Shown here: in pieces, positions 26,051-34,880 of the stretch
Numbering within the stretch: the first letter of the stretch is position 1
Layout: every line of letters starts with the position of its first letter
NCBI GenBank assembly: GCA_027451525.1
Contig: DAIDJF010000054.1
Coordinates: 1 to 38,816, forward strand
Length of the DNA: 38,816 nt
Source: Ktedonobacterales bacterium
Lineage (GTDB): Bacteria > Chloroflexota > Ktedonobacteria > Ktedonobacterales > Ktedonobacteraceae
Direction of reading: 5' to 3'
Position numbers and translations under genes: made by a program
Notes under the pieces: model-generated
Database searches by the model: none
Seen by the model: the letters and a program-made list of their open reading frames with translations, nothing else
What the model was told of the DNA's origin: nothing

Positions 26051-27622
26051 ATGCAAAAGCTCGAAGTATTGATAGAAGAGAATGCATTTGGGTCTGTACG
26101 ACCTGTTGAGATTGTAGCTGATGTCCCTATTGCTGTTCTGGTGCCTGCACTGGTAGAAGAGTTGCGTCTGCCGCAGAATGACGTGATGGGAAGAAAAATC
26201 ACATACATGTTGTATGATGCGACACGGAGGTTAATGTTGCCTGAGCAGATGACGCTCCTGGCGGCAGGGATTCGCTCTGGAATGCGTCTGGCTCTTAATG
26301 CGTACCCTCTTGAGGATATAGGGGCGACTGTGCCGTATAGAGGGATGCAGACAGCGGCAATGAACGCTGCTCCCCTGGTGAGTACGCCTGTAATCCAGCG
26401 GTCGGACCCGACATTTTACTCATCGATGACGCTTGCAGATGCAAGCGCACTGCCTGCGTTTGAGAGGCGCAATACATCGATGGATTTACCTGTGACACCG
26501 AAGAAACGTGGATGGACACGGCGTGCATTATTGCTCACTGGTGGAGTTGTCCTGGGTGCAGGTGCTATCGGTTTTGGCTATGAAGCCTATGCATCTGTGC
26601 TCAAGCGTGTACTTTTTGGTTCACTCGCTACGAATCTCGCTACGACTCACACTGTGAAAACACAACCTGCTCTTACACCCCAGCAACCAGCCCTCCCAAC
26701 AACAGCCAAACCTATTTTGACCTTTACCGGACATCAACAGACAGTACGCTCACTCTCCTGGTCTGCTGATGGTACGCAGTTTGCCAGTGGCGCGGATGAT
26801 GCGCGTTTGCTCATCTGGGGGATGGACAATGCGATACGCAAAGATATTCACCTGCCTGCTGCTGTGCGTGCGGTCGCGTGGTCACCAACTGGTCAAGCCT
26901 TAATCGCGGGTTCAGCGAATCAGGTGATTTTTCTCGATGCACAAACGGGCAAGGTGCAGGCGCGTTCTACGCGTGTCCATCATGCGACCGTGACGAGTGT
27001 GGCCTGGACCGCGCATAATCAGATGCAGGCCGTCTCTGGCTCATTGGATACGCAGGCAGCGGTTTGGAATACCAATACACATCATGCGCAGGAGATTTTC
27101 CGTCTACATACAGCCGAGATAGAGGCGGCGACGTGGGCAAGCGACGGCCAAACGATTGCAACAGCCTCGCATGGTGGCGTGATCCGTGTATGGAATGCGG
27201 AAAACGGGCAAGAATTGCATGGTTTGTATATGGATACACAGGTTCCTATGCGTGCAGCGGCCTTCGCGCCCAGTGGCGGACTGCTCGCGGTAGGTGGCGA
27301 TGATGGCACTATTCGCATCTGGAATGGCTTGAATTGCCAGATGCAAGGAGCGGGAGAGTTTGGCAATCAATGTATGGATGTCCCACAGCGGTTACAGGTT
27401 TCAAAATCCGCTATTCACAGCCTGGCCTGGTCGCCTGATGCACGTTTTCTGCTTGCAGGCAGTGACGATAACACATTTACAATCTGGTATCCGGCGCAGG
27501 GTCAGAAGCCGCTTTTGACAATGCAGCAAAACGCGCCCGTGTTGAGTGTCGTCTGGTCACCCAATAGCAACCAGATCGCCACAGCCTCTGGCAAAATCGT
27601 GACTGTCTGGCAATTGATGTAA
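26051..27622 (+). CDS. Ubiquitin-like/TM/WD40 beta-propeller protein
   Basis: About 523 residues in three parts. Residues 1-85 read like a YukD/EccD-type ubiquitin-like domain (KLEVLIEENAF, strands and helix VLVPALVEELRLP, closing LLAAGIRSGMRLALNAY). A proline-rich linker leads to one TM helix (RALLLTGGVVLGAGAIGFGYE, about 158-178). From about 225 to 523 are seven WD-type repeats, each ending W-x-x or equivalent (LIWGMD, FLDAQTG, AVWNTN, RVWNAENG, RIWNGLN, TIWYPAQG, TVWQLM), one full propeller outside the cell if the N-terminus is inside. AAGGAAT is very close to ATG 26051; GTG 26036 is an alternative start. Confidence 0.85.
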   Translation: MQKLEVLIEENAFGSVRPVEIVADVPIAVLVPALVEELRLPQNDVMGRKITYMLYDATRRLMLPEQMTLLAAGIRSGMRLALNAYPLEDIGATVPYRGMQTAAMNAAPLVSTPVIQRSDPTFYSSMTLADASALPAFERRNTSMDLPVTPKKRGWTRRALLLTGGVVLGAGAIGFGYEAYASVLKRVLFGSLATNLATTHTVKTQPALTPQQPALPTTAKPILTFTGHQQTVRSLSWSADGTQFASGADDARLLIWGMDNAIRKDIHLPAAVRAVAWSPTGQALIAGSANQVIFLDAQTGKVQARSTRVHHATVTSVAWTAHNQMQAVSGSLDTQAAVWNTNTHHAQEIFRLHTAEIEAATWASDGQTIATASHGGVIRVWNAENGQELHGLYMDTQVPMRAAAFAPSGGLLAVGGDDGTIRIWNGLNCQMQGAGEFGNQCMDVPQRLQVSKSAIHSLAWSPDARFLLAGSDDNTFTIWYPAQGQKPLLTMQQNAPVLSVVWSPNSNQIATASGKIVTVWQLM

Positions 27623-27639
27623 GAACCATGCTTGCCCGT

Positions 27640-27788
27640 GGGGGCGTGATAATCGTGGGGAAAAATTTCATGTGAACATGGGTGTCCCTCTTCACGCCCT
27701 CGTCCCCCGTTCCTATGGCCTTCCACATGGCTCCCCAGGCGGATTGGCGCACGGGCAGGGCGTGATTCATCACGCCCCTACGGGTAAG
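27640..27788. repeat. Cluster of GGGCGTGA/TCACGCCC palindromes
   Basis: GGGCGTGAT (27758-27766) and ATCACGCCC (27769-27777) form a perfect palindrome with a 2-base spacer, inside GGGCAGGGCG...CGCCCCTAC. A second pair, GGGCGTGA (27642-27649) with TCACGCCC (27692-27699), lies nearby. It fills the gap between the convergent WD40 and polyprenyl synthase genes and shares its frame with 38748-38776. Confidence 0.6.
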
Positions 27789-27801
27789 AGGTGCGTGTCT
27801 A

Positions 27802-28920
27802 TTACATGCTATGGACTGTTTCCTCTACGAAATCTACCAGGGTTTCCATATCGGCAAGGGCGCGTGCTGAGATGGTATTGGAGCTATGGGGCACGGCGGC
27901 GAGGGTTGCGCGCGCCTTGACACATTCGCGACTCAGAAATTCGCGGCAGTAGTTTTTCGTCTGTGTGCGTTCAAAAATCTCTAACACCTCTTCTACCTGT
28001 TCCGCTGTGATTGGCTGTTCTTGTTGATAGAGCGCGTGCAAGCGGTCTTGGTCTTGTCGTGTTGCCCGTTCCAGAGCGTGTAAGATGGGTAGGCTTTTCT
28101 TGCGGCGATAGATGTCGCCAGCGGACGTTTTGCCAAGCTCTGCGGTACTGGCCCACACGCCAAGGATGTCATCGCGTACTTGAAAGGCCACGCCAATCGC
28201 CCAGCCAAAACTGCGCAGCCGTTCAACGGTTTCCTGGTCACGTGTTCCCAGCATGGCTCCCATCTCTGCCGCGCAACTCATCAACGCAGCTGTTTTGCGG
28301 CTAATCATGTCAATATAGGCAGAGACTGTTATTGTCTGCTGCTGCTCGAAGCTCATATCGAGATGCTGACCTTCTGCCAGGACAAGGCAGGCCTTATCGA
28401 GGGTTGCTCCGAGACGGGCCGCGATATCGCCCTCAACGCCAGCTTGTAGCACGCCCCAGAGTGTCAGACGCGAAAGCGCGAACAAGCCATCACCCGTGTT
28501 GATGGCCTGGGGAATACCCCAGATGCTCCACAGTGTCGCGCGGTGACGGCGTTCCGTATCGTGATCTTCAATATCGTCATGAATTAAGGTAAAGTTGTGG
28601 GTCAGTTCAATCGCAGCAGCAGCGGGAAGCGCGCGCGCAAGATAGGCAGTATCATCACTGTTGGGCGGCGTTTGTTCCCAAGCTCCTGCGGCTTCATACG
28701 CCAGTAAAAGAAGGGTTGGGCGCATGAGTTTGCCGGGATTGCTACGCATGGGGGCAAATTGCGTATCGACCCAGCCGAGATGATACTGCATCTGTCCATA
28801 AAAATCGTGAGGCGTGCCTTTTTCGTCCGTGTCTTGTGAGAGGACAGCCTGACGGAGTGCTGTATAGATTGCTTTTTGGTGGCGCAGAAGCGTCGATTGT
28901 ATCGTTGACGACAGTGCCAT
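27802..28920 (-). CDS. Polyprenyl (geranylgeranyl-type) diphosphate synthase
   Basis: A 372-residue trans-isoprenyl diphosphate synthase. Substrate motif GKLMRP lies at 63-68; the first Asp-rich motif is DDIED (115-119) in LIHDDIEDHDTERRHR; the second is QVRDDILGVW (about 245), where Gly replaces the last Asp, as in many actinobacterial and Chloroflexota enzymes. It condenses isopentenyl diphosphate with an allylic diphosphate to make C20 or longer chains for carotenoids, quinones or lipids. Product length cannot be told. No good ribosome site precedes the ATG at 28920, so translation may be weak or leaderless. Confidence 0.9.
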   Translation of the reverse strand: MALSSTIQSTLLRHQKAIYTALRQAVLSQDTDEKGTPHDFYGQMQYHLGWVDTQFAPMRSNPGKLMRPTLLLLAYEAAGAWEQTPPNSDDTAYLARALPAAAAIELTHNFTLIHDDIEDHDTERRHRATLWSIWGIPQAINTGDGLFALSRLTLWGVLQAGVEGDIAARLGATLDKACLVLAEGQHLDMSFEQQQTITVSAYIDMISRKTAALMSCAAEMGAMLGTRDQETVERLRSFGWAIGVAFQVRDDILGVWASTAELGKTSAGDIYRRKKSLPILHALERATRQDQDRLHALYQQEQPITAEQVEEVLEIFERTQTKNYCREFLSRECVKARATLAAVPHSSNTISARALADMETLVDFVEETVHSM

Positions 28921-28935
28921 AAAATCGTTTGTAAA

Positions 28936-28969
28936 GAGGTAGCAGAGTAATAGAGAGAGCTACTACCTC
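28936..28969 (-). terminator. Hairpin between zinc-protein gene and polyprenyl synthase
   Basis: GAGGTAG (28936-28942) pairs with CTACCTC (28963-28969), with two further pairs after a mismatch. It follows the stop of the 28989 gene on the minus strand. Confidence 0.45.
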
Positions 28970-28988
28970 CTTCCCTTTCTCTAGAGTG

Positions 28989-29498
28989 CTACGGGTGGAA
29001 GTAAAAGAAAGCCGCTGCCGCTACTGTTCCGACCGTGACAATCACGCGAGCCAGGCCCTTTAGACCTCCAACACGGTACAGCGGCGAGCAGAGGTCGCAA
29101 TAACGTACTGTATATTGATAGCGATGACCGCGCAGCCCTTCACGGGTAATAGTGACTTCATCTTTCTTCCGTTGTGTGTGTAGCTCATTACAGATATAAC
29201 GTCCACAGCCCCGACAGGTAAACGTATCAACAAAATGTGAGGTTTTAGAGAGTGACCACTGGTCGGGATAGACTTGGGTGCCACAAACATAGCACACTTG
29301 ATCCTGGGCTATTTTCATTTGATGTTCTGCACAAGGCGAGTGCTGCTGCTTCGGAAAATGATCCTGGCACAGCCCCTTGTGACATTCTGGGCAACGTCCA
29401 AGAGCCTCTTCTCTGCATTCACTGCATCGTCGGGCATTTGATACTGTTGAAAACCGTCTTTTGACATCGGCCATACTATTGACTGGGTTATCTTTCAT
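28989..29498 (-). CDS. B-box-like zinc-finger protein with C-terminal TM helix
   Basis: About 169 residues. Two or more zinc-binding clusters are visible: CSEC, CPEC, C44/H47 and CAEH (25-59) spaced like an animal B-box, then CYVC (69-72), CRGC (95-98), C103 and CDLC (134-137). Residues about 148-166 (ARVIVTVGTVAAAAFFYF) are a single TM helix, so it is a tail-anchored protein with a zinc-rich cytoplasmic part. ATG 29498 has AGGAG 10 bases upstream and is preferred over 29522. Function unknown; bacterial B-box-like proteins are thought to mediate protein contacts. Confidence 0.75.
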   Translation of the reverse strand: MKDNPVNSMADVKRRFSTVSNARRCSECREEALGRCPECHKGLCQDHFPKQQHSPCAEHQMKIAQDQVCYVCGTQVYPDQWSLSKTSHFVDTFTCRGCGRYICNELHTQRKKDEVTITREGLRGHRYQYTVRYCDLCSPLYRVGGLKGLARVIVTVGTVAAAAFFYFHP

Positions 29499-29590
29499 TG
29501 TGCTTCCACTCCTCATCTTCATACGTCTTGCGAAACGAAATGCATTTTTATACGATTAGATGAAACTATGGGGTAGTATAGCATTGTCCG

Positions 29591-29619
29591 TTGCGATGAA
29601 GCAACCAACGCGATATTAT
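29591..29619 (+). promoter_or_regulatory. Putative promoter of folP-folC
   Basis: TTGCGA (29591-29596) and TATTAT (29614-29619) have a 17-base spacer and lie about 30 bases before the folP start. Confidence 0.45.
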
Positions 29620-29651
29620 AAGATAACTATAACACGTTAAAGGAAATATGT

Positions 29652-30554
29652 ATGGTCTCATTACTTCCGCCTACACTCTGGGCAACACATCATCTCGACT
29701 GGGGACAACGCACCTATGTCATGGGTGTGGTGAATGTGACGCCTGACTCTTTTTCAAACGATGGACTTGCGCGTGATACTCTCGCGGAGGATGTGTTAGT
29801 CGCACGCGCAGTCGCGTTGGCGCAACGTTTTGTGCAAGAAGGTGCAACTTTTATTGACATTGGTGGCGAATCGACACGCCCTGGAGCGGTGCCTATCTCC
29901 GCCCAGCAAGAGTTGGCTCGCGTGTTGCCCGTTATTGCAGCTCTACGGGCTAACTTACCGGCTAACGTGATACTCTCGATTGATACCTATAAAGCGGAGG
30001 TAGCGGCACAGGCGTTGATGGCGGGTGTGAGTATGGTCAATGATATCTGGGCCTTGCGCTATGATCCAGAGATGGCGGAAGTTGTGCGTGCGCGGCAGGT
30101 TCCTGTTGTGCTTATGGCGAACATGCGTCCCTTGCCGGGACATACTCCAGGTGCGCCGCGCTATGAGATTGTCAGCGATATTGTGCGCCAACTTGCCTCG
30201 TGCATCGACCACGCGCTGGCGGTGGGTATTGCCTGGGAGCGGATTATCATTGACCCTGGGCTTGGTTTTGGCATTACTGCCGAGGAGAATCTGACCATAT
30301 TACGCCGCTTGGGTGAACTGCGCGTCCTGGCCCGGCCAATTCTGCTAGGGGCATCGCGTAAGTCAACGATTGGCAAGGTGCTAGGCGGCGTCCCAGCCTC
30401 GCAACGTTTGGAAGGAGGAGCCGCAACGGTTGCGCTCGGTATCGCTCAGGGAGCTGATATTGTGCGCGTGCATGACGTGCGCGAAATGGTCCGTGTTGCA
30501 CGCATGAGTGACGCGATTGTACGTGAAACGTTTCGCTTGACCCCTCTCCAATGA
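29652..30554 (+). CDS. folP: Dihydropteroate synthase
   Basis: A 300-residue TIM-barrel enzyme joining 4-aminobenzoate to dihydropterin pyrophosphate in folate synthesis. The signature MGVVNVTPDSFSNDG is at about 24-38; GATFIDIGGESTRPGA at 64-79; IDTYKAEVAAQA and SMVNDIW follow; DPGLGFG and the LLGASRKSTIGKVLG segment complete the pterin and sulfonamide-sensitive pocket. AAAGGAA just upstream supports ATG 29652. folC follows 19 bases downstream on the same strand. Confidence 0.96.
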   Translation: MVSLLPPTLWATHHLDWGQRTYVMGVVNVTPDSFSNDGLARDTLAEDVLVARAVALAQRFVQEGATFIDIGGESTRPGAVPISAQQELARVLPVIAALRANLPANVILSIDTYKAEVAAQALMAGVSMVNDIWALRYDPEMAEVVRARQVPVVLMANMRPLPGHTPGAPRYEIVSDIVRQLASCIDHALAVGIAWERIIIDPGLGFGITAEENLTILRRLGELRVLARPILLGASRKSTIGKVLGGVPASQRLEGGAATVALGIAQGADIVRVHDVREMVRVARMSDAIVRETFRLTPLQ

Positions 30555-30573
30555 GGCAGAAGGACAAACAACG

Positions 30574-31995
30574 GTGAACTATCAAGAGGCTCTGGCCTAT
30601 ATTTACGGTTTTAGCGATTTTGAGCGTGGCGGCAGGTATACGCGCAATCCAGCCGAGAACCTGCCACGCGAGGCACGCTTATTAGAACTGCTTGGTAATC
30701 CCCAGCAGCAATATACAAAGACGCACGTGGCGGGGACAAAGGGCAAGGGTTCGACCTCGGCGATGATCGAGCGTGTCTTGCGCGAAGCAGGCATACGCAC
30801 CGCCCTCTATACACAACCAGACCTGCATACCTATCGTGAGCGGATGCGTGTCAGTGGGCGATTGATTAGCGAGGAGGAGATGGCGCAACTTGTGCCAGAG
30901 GTCAAGGCGGCTGTCGAGAAAGTTCAGGCCAGTCACGAGTTTGGACCATTTATCACTTATGAAGTTTCGACCGCGCTGGCACTACTGTATTTCTGGCGAC
31001 AACACGTGCAACACGCGATTATTGAGGTCGGCATTGGTGGACGTCTGGATGCCACCAATGTTATTGAGCCACTGGTTTCTGTGATTGCTTCGATCAGCTT
31101 TGACCATATGGAGGTACTGGGCGATACGCTGGGCAAGATCGCAACCGAAAAAGCGGGTATCATCAAACCGCATGGAGTCGTCGTAACCTCGGCGCAATCG
31201 CCAGAGGCACTGCTTGCCATTGCGCGTGTGCAACAGCAGCAGCAGGCGCGGATGCTGCGTGTTGGTTCTGCTGATGGCGATCCCGCGCAAGCAGAGGTAG
31301 ATGCTGGACGTCTGCCTCCACTACACTATCGCTATCGCTTGCAACACAGAGAGGGCGAGCAGCAGTGCTTTACGGTCTGGACGCCCACATATACGTATGC
31401 TGATCTGGAAATTCCCCTAGCAGGTGCATATCAGCTAGAGAATGCAACGCTGGCCCTGGCAACCTTGGAGCAGTTACGTGAGCGTGGCGTGTATTGGGAT
31501 GAATCTGCTCTACGCGCAGGTTTTCGGGCGGTGTCTTGGCCGGGACGCATCGATGTTGTTGGGCACCATCCCACGCTCGTCGTGGATGGAGCACACAATG
31601 CGGACTCAATGCAGAAACTGATGCAGGCAATCCGCGCAACCTTCGAGCCTTCCCGCCTGCTTGCGGTTTTCAGCGTGGCACGTGATAAGGATATTGCAGG
31701 TATCGTACACGCTTTGGCTGACTGTGAGAGCGTGGTATTGACAGAGATGCATAGTCCACGTGCGGCGAGTATTGCCATGTTGGAGGCGGTATTTCAGGAA
31801 TATGCGCCCCATGTGCATGTCTATACCGCGCCCGATAGTAGCCAGGCAATAGAGCTTGCACATCATCTAGCGGGCCGCGATGATGTGATCTGTGTCACTG
31901 GTTCGATCTATCTGGCTGGTGAAGCTTTGCGCTGGGCGGCGGCACGTGGTAACAAACGAGCGGCGCAAGCTATCGAAGGGATAGACCATCCGTGA
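30574..31995 (+). CDS. folC: Folylpolyglutamate synthase/dihydrofolate synthase
   Basis: A 473-residue Mur-ligase-family enzyme. The P-loop is AGTKGKGSTS (53-62), followed by TRPDLHTYRERM-like HTYRERMRVSG and the conserved VGIGGRLDATNV; C-terminal VDGAHNADSM is the Asp/His-containing loop. It adds glutamate to dihydropteroate and folates. GTG 30574 has AGAAGGAC about 9 bases upstream. The operon with folP completes two consecutive folate steps. FolC is normally about 430 residues; here a short region (about 210-250, RVGSADGDPAQAEVDAG) and the C-terminal tail are longer. Confidence 0.95.
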   Translation: MNYQEALAYIYGFSDFERGGRYTRNPAENLPREARLLELLGNPQQQYTKTHVAGTKGKGSTSAMIERVLREAGIRTALYTQPDLHTYRERMRVSGRLISEEEMAQLVPEVKAAVEKVQASHEFGPFITYEVSTALALLYFWRQHVQHAIIEVGIGGRLDATNVIEPLVSVIASISFDHMEVLGDTLGKIATEKAGIIKPHGVVVTSAQSPEALLAIARVQQQQQARMLRVGSADGDPAQAEVDAGRLPPLHYRYRLQHREGEQQCFTVWTPTYTYADLEIPLAGAYQLENATLALATLEQLRERGVYWDESALRAGFRAVSWPGRIDVVGHHPTLVVDGAHNADSMQKLMQAIRATFEPSRLLAVFSVARDKDIAGIVHALADCESVVLTEMHSPRAASIAMLEAVFQEYAPHVHVYTAPDSSQAIELAHHLAGRDDVICVTGSIYLAGEALRWAAARGNKRAAQAIEGIDHP

Positions 31996-32028
31996 GTATA
32001 CCCCCTACTTGTTGAGGCATAGATAGTG

Positions 32029-32064
32029 TATAATGCTGGCATAATCAGGTGGCCTGATGTTTTT
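32029..32064 (+). promoter_or_regulatory. -10 element and hairpin upstream of acyl-CoA synthetase
   Basis: TATAAT (32029-32034) has a poor -35. Immediately after it is ATCAGG-TGG-CCTGAT (32044-32058) followed by a T-run (32060-32064), a good intrinsic terminator for folC. How a promoter and terminator share this 35-base space is unclear. Confidence 0.5.
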
Positions 32065-32105
32065 ATGCTGTCAGTTTATACCTTCATTGAAGAGGAGTAT
32101 CTCAC

Positions 32106-33737
32106 ATGCAAGGTCTGATGATGGACTTTCCCCTGACATTGCAGCACCCTTTCCAGCGTGCCACAACCCTGTTTCGTCGCAGGGAGATCGTAACCCAGAC
32201 AGATGATGGCCTGCATCGGTATACCTATGCCGATTGGGGCAAACGTGTCATGCAACTGGCAAACGCGCTCAAGCAGGCGGGAACCGAGGATGGCGACCGT
32301 ATTGCTACCTTTGGCTGGAATACCTACCGCCATTTCGAACTGTATTACGCGGTTCCCTGCATGGGCGCGGTGCTGCACACGCTCAATATTCGCCTCTTTG
32401 CTGAGCAACTCGTGTATATCGTGAATGACGCGCAAGACAAAATTATTTTTGTCGATGGCGATCTGGTTCCCGTGCTGGAAAAACTCTCTGACCAAATGCC
32501 GACTGTCAAACTGTATGTGATTATGGGCGATGCTCCCAACGCGACAGGTAAACTGCAACCCTCTATTGATTATGAAACCTTCATTGGTAGTCAGCCAACT
32601 AGCTATACATGGCCCACACTGGACGAGAATACGGCTGCCGCGATGTGCTACACCTCTGGCACGACGGGCAACCCCAAAGGTGTGGTCTATAGCCATCGCT
32701 CGATCTATCTGCATTCGATGGGTATCGGCATGGCTGATGGGATGGCACTGGCTGAACGCGATAGTTTGCTGCCTATCGTGCCAATGTTCCACGCCAATGC
32801 CTGGGGTGGTCCACATGCAGCGGCGATGGTAGGAGCGCGTGTGGTTTTCCCAGGACGCTTCATGGACCCGCGCAAGGTTGCCCATCTGATGATCGACGAG
32901 AAGGTCACAGTTGCGGCAGGTGTGCCGACGATCTGGATTGGCATGGTTCCCGTTGTCGAGCGCGAGGGATTGAAATTTCCCCATCTGCGTGCCATCTACT
33001 GCGGCGGGTCGGCTGTACCAAGAGCATTGATTGAGAATCTTGAGCGCAACAATATGAATATCGTGCATGCCTGGGGCATGACCGAGACCTCGCCGCTTGC
33101 CTCGCTGTGCAACCTTCGCGCCTATCAAGAAGAGTGGTCGCAGGAAGAGAAATTCCGCGTGCGCGCCAAACAGGGCACGATGTTGCCTGGCGTGGAGTTC
33201 CGTGTTGTCAACATAGATAGCGGACAAGAAGTTCCTTGGGACAATACGTCGTATGGCGAGTTACAGGTGCGTGGTCCCTGGATTGCGCGCATGTACTATC
33301 ATGACGAGGAATCCAGCAGAACGAAATTCGCCGATGGCTGGCTGCGCACGGGCGATGTTGCCACCGTTGACGAGGATGGCATTGTTCAACTGGTGGATCG
33401 CACAAAGGATCTGGTGAAATCGGGCGGTGAATGGATCTCCTCCGTCGAGCTAGAGGGCTTGATTATGGGTCATCCTAAGGTGCTAGAGGCGTGTGTAATC
33501 GCTATTCCCGATGCCAAATGGTCGGAGCGACCGCTGGCCTGTGTGGTTGCCAAGCCTGAATTCGAGGGCAAAGTGACGAAAGAGGATATCATTGAGTTCT
33601 TGCGTCCACAGGTTGCAAAGTGGTGGTTGCCCGATGATGTGGTATTCATTGACGCAGTGCCCAAGACCAGTGTCGGCAAGTTCGACAAAAAAGTCCTGCG
33701 CTCACGCTTCGAGGCATACTCTACCGCGCATGATTAG
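32106..33737 (+). CDS. Long/medium-chain fatty acyl-CoA synthetase
   Basis: A 543-residue adenylate-forming enzyme. The P-loop-like motif is [20 protein letters not shown] (about 179-198); [13 protein letters not shown] (about 320-332) is motif A5; [14 protein letters not shown] and the [11 protein letters not shown] hinge follow; the catalytic lysine is in [11 protein letters not shown] (about 520-530). The [20 protein letters not shown] start is like AlkK-type medium-chain synthetases. It activates fatty acids to acyl-CoA. AGGAG 9 bases before ATG 32106. It ends in a hairpin at 33751. Chain length not determinable. Confidence 0.92.
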   Translation: MQGLMMDFPLTLQHPFQRATTLFRRREIVTQTDDGLHRYTYADWGKRVMQLANALKQAGTEDGDRIATFGWNTYRHFELYYAVPCMGAVLHTLNIRLFAEQLVYIVNDAQDKIIFVDGDLVPVLEKLSDQMPTVKLYVIMGDAPNATGKLQPSIDYETFIGSQPTSYTWPTLDENTAAAMCYTSGTTGNPKGVVYSHRSIYLHSMGIGMADGMALAERDSLLPIVPMFHANAWGGPHAAAMVGARVVFPGRFMDPRKVAHLMIDEKVTVAAGVPTIWIGMVPVVEREGLKFPHLRAIYCGGSAVPRALIENLERNNMNIVHAWGMTETSPLASLCNLRAYQEEWSQEEKFRVRAKQGTMLPGVEFRVVNIDSGQEVPWDNTSYGELQVRGPWIARMYYHDEESSRTKFADGWLRTGDVATVDEDGIVQLVDRTKDLVKSGGEWISSVELEGLIMGHPKVLEACVIAIPDAKWSERPLACVVAKPEFEGKVTKEDIIEFLRPQVAKWWLPDDVVFIDAVPKTSVGKFDKKVLRSRFEAYSTAHD

Positions 33738-33750
33738 TACACACTCGTTG

Positions 33751-33791
33751 GCAGAAAGAGGCAAGGCAAGGATGCTTTGCCTCTTTTCTGC
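33751..33791. terminator. Hairpin between convergent genes
   Basis: GCAGAAAGAGGCAA (33751-33764) and TTGCCTCTTTTCTGC (33777-33791) pair with one bulged T. It lies 13 bases after the acyl-CoA synthetase stop and 25 before the 3' end of the phosphotransferase gene. Confidence 0.65.
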
Positions 33792-33815
33792 GCAGTCGTT
33801 CTTTTCTCGACGAGA

Positions 33816-34793
33816 TCAGTGCTCCTTTAGCCAATTGAGAGTTGGCACCATCAACCGCATTGCGTAGTTGCTGGCATAATCAGAATCGTAATTTCTGTAA
33901 TAGCATTCCGCTTTCATCACCAGGGCAAGATGCAGGGTGTACAGGTTGCATCGTTCATCTTCTTCGTGCGTGAAGGTGGTCTTGCCATAGCCGCGCATAC
34001 TTTCGGAGACGCCCCCAGAGGCTAATGCGCGGAATTGTGCCTCCATCAAGGGATCAGCCCAGAGTGCCCGCTCAAAGTCGAGGATGCCAGAGATCTGGCC
34101 GTCCTTAACAAAGAAATTCAGGTCCCAAGCATCCCAGTGGACTAACCGTGGCGTGGTGACCTCTTCCAGTGCGGGAGCATGTTTCAAGACGGCCCTACGG
34201 ATTTCGTCGATGGGATAGCCAAAATCCGCATTTTTCCTGGCACCATCTTCCAGCACCGCATCGATGATCTTCACAAATGCCTCTTTCCAGGTATCTCCGC
34301 GCAGGTCGCTGTTTCCATCATAGCCGAAATAGGTGCCCGTAAAGCTGTTGATCTCGCGGATAATCATGCCGATCTGCTGGTCGATCTGCGCCCGTAGTGC
34401 TGGAGAGAAAGACTTTTTCACATGCTCATAGTTGTCTCCACTTAGCTTCTCCATGAAAAAAAACTCTGAGTCGCATATATCCATGGTGGTATCATAAGCA
34501 TAAATTTCCGGGACAGGGATGGCCGGGTTCTCACGCACCAAGCGCATAGAGGCAACCTCGGTCGCCATGATATGCTTCTCATAGGCCAGCACGTCAGCAT
34601 CCTTGGGCGGCGCGATCTTTACAATAACCTCTCTTCCATCGGACAGGTGGACATCATATGCCGCGTTAAACCAACCTTCCTTTAGCTCACTCACCGCGTC
34701 TATGCCTGCTGCCAGTGTGATCCCACTAAAGGCTCTCTCGACCATCTGTGCAATCTGCTCCCGTGTCTTCCGGTTTTTTGTTGTGCTTTCCAT
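33816..34793 (-). CDS. APH-family phosphotransferase
   Basis: A 325-residue aminoglycoside-phosphotransferase-fold kinase. The nucleotide loop region is at about 35-60 (GWFNAAYDVHLSDGREVIVKIAPP); the Brenner motif is LVHWDAWDLNFFV (about 220-232) and the metal Asp is in GILDFERALWADP (about 240-252). Such proteins phosphorylate small metabolites or antibiotics; sequence cannot name the substrate. Start ATG 34793. Divergent members are common in soil bacteria. The pseudo-asparagine synthetase gene ends 87 bases upstream on the same strand. Confidence 0.85.
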   Translation of the reverse strand: MESTTKNRKTREQIAQMVERAFSGITLAAGIDAVSELKEGWFNAAYDVHLSDGREVIVKIAPPKDADVLAYEKHIMATEVASMRLVRENPAIPVPEIYAYDTTMDICDSEFFFMEKLSGDNYEHVKKSFSPALRAQIDQQIGMIIREINSFTGTYFGYDGNSDLRGDTWKEAFVKIIDAVLEDGARKNADFGYPIDEIRRAVLKHAPALEEVTTPRLVHWDAWDLNFFVKDGQISGILDFERALWADPLMEAQFRALASGGVSESMRGYGKTTFTHEEDERCNLYTLHLALVMKAECYYRNYDSDYASNYAMRLMVPTLNWLKEH

Positions 34794-34880
34794 GGTATCC
34801 CTCTCCTTGCCAAAATTGTTGTGTATTGATAGTTTCTACCTCGCGCAAGATGTTCCTCTAACGCCAATGGTGCGCAAGCA

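Noticed and set aside
32076..33227. 383-codon minus-strand frame opposite the acyl-CoA synthetase
   Set aside because: No recognisable domain, His/Arg-rich composition, and it lies antisense to a strongly conserved enzyme.
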